A stretch of DNA of 9,419 bases, taken from positions 1-9,419 of the forward strand of contig CALTNV010000090.1 of assembly GCA_943845485.1 (NCBI GenBank), given 5' to 3'. The position numbers and the translations under genes were made by a program. How positions within the stretch are numbered: the stretch's first letter is position 1; the number at the start of each line of letters is the position of its first letter. The notes under the pieces are model-generated. The model made no database searches and had not been told where the DNA came from. It saw nothing but the letters and a program-made list of their open reading frames with translations. This document shows positions 8,076 through 9,419 of this stretch, piece by piece. This DNA is from an uncultured Flavobacteriales bacterium (GTDB taxonomy: Bacteria; Bacteroidota; Bacteroidia; Flavobacteriales; CALTNV01).

Positions 8076-8083
8076 CAAAATTA
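8076..8083 (-). promoter_or_regulatory. Candidate -7 box of the WYL gene (TAATTTTG)
   Basis: This matches TAnnTTTG on the minus strand, about 95 bases before the WYL start and just upstream of the leader hairpin. Transcription from here would begin near 8070 and make the hairpin the start of the mRNA. The matching position in copy B reads TAATTTTA, one base off the consensus. No clear -33 TTTG is seen, so an activator may be needed, perhaps at the dyads immediately upstream. Confidence 0.4.
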
Positions 8084-8105
8084 AACTTCTTAAACCGATT
8101 AAGTT

Positions 8106-8141
8106 TGCGGATAACCGCAGTTTATTTTGCGGATTTCCGCA
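8106..8141. promoter_or_regulatory. Paired dyad operators TGCGGATNNCCGCA upstream of the WYL gene
   Basis: Site 1 (8106-8119) reads TGCGGATAACCGCA and site 2 (8128-8141) reads TGCGGATTTCCGCA. Each has perfect TGCGG/CCGCA half-sites, and the centres are 22 bases apart, about two helical turns, so two dimers would bind the same DNA face. They lie about 125-160 bases before the WYL start, just upstream of the candidate -7 box. G and C this dense is unusual in the surrounding AT-rich DNA. The neighbouring WYL protein is the natural candidate to bind them, but nothing in the sequence proves it. Confidence 0.6.
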
Positions 8142-8341
8142 ATGTAAGATCTGTTTTTTTTTTACAAAAAAGAATATTACATAAGGATTTGCTTTGATGT
8201 ATAAATGAGAAATTAGTGAAATGATAAAATTATTTCCCTTTGCCTCTGGAATTATTGCTAAAAGCAATTAGATTAAATGACTCTCTGAATCGACCTTTGA
8301 TTCTATTGCCATAAAACTGCTATATTTTTATAACTGAGAGG

Positions 8342-8370
8342 TTTGTTGTTATTAATTTTTGTACAACAAA
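8342..8370 (-). terminator. Weak hairpin after the unrecognised gene
   Basis: TTTGTTGT (8342-8349) pairs perfectly with ACAACAAA (8363-8370) around a 13-base loop, starting 10 bases after the stop at 8380. The stem is AT-rich and no T-run follows it on the minus strand, so termination is uncertain. Confidence 0.25.
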
Positions 8371-8379
8371 AAATAAAAG

Positions 8380-8604
8380 TTAACATAGCAATTCAAACTG
8401 CCTTAAATTCAAGGCTTTATTGACATTAGCCACTTTATTTAAACTTGTTAACTCTTTATCTAAATAAGTTTTAATTGATATGACTAATTCACTTAATTTA
8501 GTGGAGCGATCGTCTATTTCTTTAGAAGTCACTTTTATAAACCCAGTGGTATCTTTTTTTATTTCGTTTTTAAAAATTGAAGTACAATTTGTATGACAAC
8601 TACA
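8380..8604 (-). CDS. C-terminal frame of the split unrecognised gene
   Basis: This frame continues the protein of 8559-8972 after a -1 shift at the T7 run (8604-8610). It supplies 74 residues: first CSCHTNC, which adds three cysteines and a histidine to the cysteine cluster of the first frame, then a Lys/Glu/Ser-rich, probably helical segment (TSKEIDDRSTKLSELV) and the end FELLC before the TAA at 8382-8380. It has no good start codon of its own (a TTG at 8613-8611 is the only early one). It is therefore best read as the second half of a gene of about 197 residues, joined by frameshifting or broken by a one-base deletion. Its function is not recognised. Confidence 0.5.
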   Translation of the reverse strand, partial: CSCHTNCTSIFKNEIKKDTTGFIKVTSKEIDDRSTKLSELVISIKTYLDKELTSLNKVANVNKALNLRQFELLC

Positions 8605-8972
8605 AAAAAACAAGCTTTTTGTTCCATACCTAGTTCACAATCTTGACACATGCTTCTATCACAAGGGTACATATAACCTAAACCCGAACTACCTGTCCAT
8701 TGGTAAGTTGTATTAACTTCTTCAAAATCTATAATACCATTTTTACTAAATTTAACATTATCTTCTCTAAAAGCTTTGCTTAAATTAGGGTATAATGAAT
8801 TAGGACTAACCTCAATAGTAATACCTTTATTAGCGGCATCTTGAAAAACTATTTTTCTTTTTGAAAGTGTTGCAGTAGGATACAAAATGGCAAGCAATTT
8901 AAATAGATGTTTATTAAAATGTTCTACATGCTTGAAGTCCTTAGCTTCTGGTAAAAAATTATTTCTTTCCAT
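8559..8972 (-). CDS. Unrecognised cysteine-rich protein, first frame (split gene)
   Basis: I do not recognise this family. The frame encodes 137 residues from the ATG at 8972-8970. The N-terminal 95 residues look like a small alpha/beta domain (HFNKHLFKLLAILY at 18-31, KRKIVFQDAANKGITIEV at 38-55). A glycine-rich stretch SSGLGYMYPC (95-104) and cysteines at 104, 109, 112 and 121 follow. After residue 123 the zero frame gives a hydrophobic tail (VVVIQIVLQFLKTK), whereas the -1 frame gives more cysteines. The complete product is therefore probably about 197 residues with the pattern C104, C109, C112, C121, C124, C126, C130, suggestive of a metal site. The start is 33 bases after a leader hairpin also found before the WYL gene. 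No link to CRISPR is shown except position and the shared leader. Confidence 0.6.
   Translation of the reverse strand: MERNNFLPEAKDFKHVEHFNKHLFKLLAILYPTATLSKRKIVFQDAANKGITIEVSPNSLYPNLSKAFREDNVKFSKNGIIDFEEVNTTYQWTGSSGLGYMYPCDRSMCQDCELGMEQKACFFVVVIQIVLQFLKTK
8604..8610 (-). promoter_or_regulatory. Possible -1 frameshift site (U UUU UUU)
   Basis: On the minus strand the first frame reads TGT TTT TTT GTA, so the seven T form a canonical X XXY YYZ heptamer in the zero frame. A -1 slip gives TTT TTT TGT AGT and enters the frame that completes the cysteine cluster. No strong stimulatory stem-loop follows (only TTGT/ACAA), and no close Shine-Dalgarno-like site precedes it, so a plain homopolymer deletion is equally possible. 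Confidence 0.4.
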
Positions 8973-9002
8973 AACTTTTTAAATAAAATTAATTCATTAT
9001 CT

Positions 9003-9317
9003 CTGTTAGCTTTAAGATAACGCCTTAAATACTTTAAGTATTTTTTGGCATGATTTAAAATGCTAACCATTAAAATTAAACTTTTAAACCGATTAAGTTT
9101 TAAGAGTGCCTATGCGAAAGTTAAGTTTTTTTTTTTAAAACAAAGAACAATACCGCAAAATTTATTTTGATGTACCAATAAGAAACTACCTAAATGATGA
9201 AATTATAACCATATGTCTCTCGAATTATTGCTAAAAGCAATTGGATTAAATAACTGCCTTAATCGAATTCTGATTCGATTGCAATACAACTATTCTATTG
9301 CTGAAGCTGATAGGTTT
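9003..9317 (-). repeat. Structured leader repeat, copy B (upstream of the split gene)
   Basis: This is the counterpart of 8011-8344. Its hairpins differ in sequence but keep pairing: AAATACTT/AAGTATTT at 9027-9043, enclosed by GCC/GGC (9022-9024, 9047-9049) and by GTTAGC/GCTAAC (9005-9010, 9062-9067); ATTGCT/AGCAAT within 9222-9242; and AATCGAAT/ATTCGATT at 9261-9280, longer than in copy A. The shared core at 9086-9100 is part of an inverted repeat (AAACTT...AAGTTT) found in both copies. Copy B lacks the TGCGGAT dyads. Its first hairpin begins 33 bases before the start of the split gene. Confidence 0.8.
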
Positions 9318-9419
9318 CTGGTTAGATGTATGAAAAGACAAACCTTATAATTTAAGTAACTTTGAAAAATTCAAATACTAAACTATTTTGATGCATTAAT
9401 CATTATAACAGCCATAAGG
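9318..9419. other. Right end of the window, no callable gene
   Basis: All three minus-strand frames entering from the right edge meet a stop within 37 bases, the last one TAG at 9385-9383. The tail of another minus-strand gene could therefore end here, but it cannot be identified. Nothing else is visible beyond AT-rich spacer. Confidence 0.4.

Larger units (their letters stand above)
8011..8344 (-). repeat. Structured leader repeat, copy A (upstream of the WYL gene)
   Basis: This copy matches 9003-9317 over its whole length with substitutions and small indels. The strongest shared words are at 8092-8106 against 9086-9100 (15 bases) and 8249-8269 against 9222-9242 (21 bases). Three hairpins are kept: ATATAC/GTATAT at 8034-8048 enclosed by a second stem (TAG-ATTTTA near 8013-8021 with TAAAATCCTA at 8061-8070); ATTGCT/AGCAAT at 8254-8268; and GAATC/GATTC at 8287-8303. 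Unlike copy B it holds a double dyad at 8106-8141. The first hairpin begins about 30 bases before the WYL start, so on the minus strand this is promoter plus 5' leader. Confidence 0.8.

Noticed and set aside
8019..8267. 82-codon open frame on the minus strand upstream of the WYL gene
   Set aside because: It lies inside leader repeat copy A, runs through the dyads and a poly-T run, and the homologous copy B does not preserve it. The product is low-complexity and looks like no protein family.
9005..9067. Integron attC site suggested by GTTAGC...GCTAAC and the inner hairpin
   Set aside because: The arms are in the opposite order to attC (RYYYAAC first, GTTRRRY last) and do not fit the core-site consensus. 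The repeated unit is also far longer than an attC site.
8011..9317. CRISPR array
   Set aside because: There are only two copies about 980 bases apart, with diverged sequence and a gene between them; no short regular repeats were found anywhere in the window.
8011..9317. Insertion sequence or composite transposon formed by the two repeats
   Set aside because: There is no transposase-like frame between or within the copies, no clear terminal inverted repeats at their edges, and no target-site duplication that I can see.

Overview
The window is AT-rich DNA of Bacteroidota type, most likely a flavobacterium. The grounds are the base and codon use, A-rich stretches instead of Shine-Dalgarno sites before most starts, a TAnnTTTG-like promoter box, and Bacteroidota-looking Cas proteins. 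All confident genes lie on the minus strand and are read right to left. No taxonomic marker is present, so the assignment is an inference.

From about 7000 down to position 1 lies a subtype III-D CRISPR-Cas effector operon. In transcription order it holds cas6, cas10 (GGDD present, no HD nuclease domain), a one-domain csm3-type cas7, csx10 (cas5 family, long C-terminal tail), a two-domain cas7 ('Cas7-2x'), csx19, and the first 243 codons of a TIGR03986-type cas7 that runs off the left edge. Junctions range from a 20-base overlap to a 16-base gap, so these seven genes should be one transcript. Cas6 would cut the pre-crRNA. The Cas7/Csx10 proteins would form the crRNA-bound backbone and cut target RNA. 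Cas10 would signal with cyclic oligoadenylate. No cas1/cas2, CRISPR array, CARF-domain effector or separate small-subunit (cas11) gene lies inside the window.

A WYL-domain transcription regulator (6984-7982) lies 226 bases upstream of cas6 on the same strand. Its promoter region carries two near-identical 14-base dyads (TGCGGATNNCCGCA) with centres 22 bases apart, next to a TAATTTTG box. This looks like a regulated, possibly autoregulated, control gene for the CRISPR operon.

The right end (about 8000-9419) has an unusual layout. A leader of about 320 bases occurs twice, roughly 980 bases apart: once before the WYL gene and once before an unrecognised gene at 8380-8972. The copies have diverged but keep the same set of hairpins, the first of which starts about 30 bases before each start codon. 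The unrecognised gene is split into two frames at a run of seven T that forms a canonical -1 slippery heptamer, and joining the frames completes a dense cysteine cluster. The two genes behind the duplicated leader may share their regulation. The last 100 bases hold no gene that can be called.
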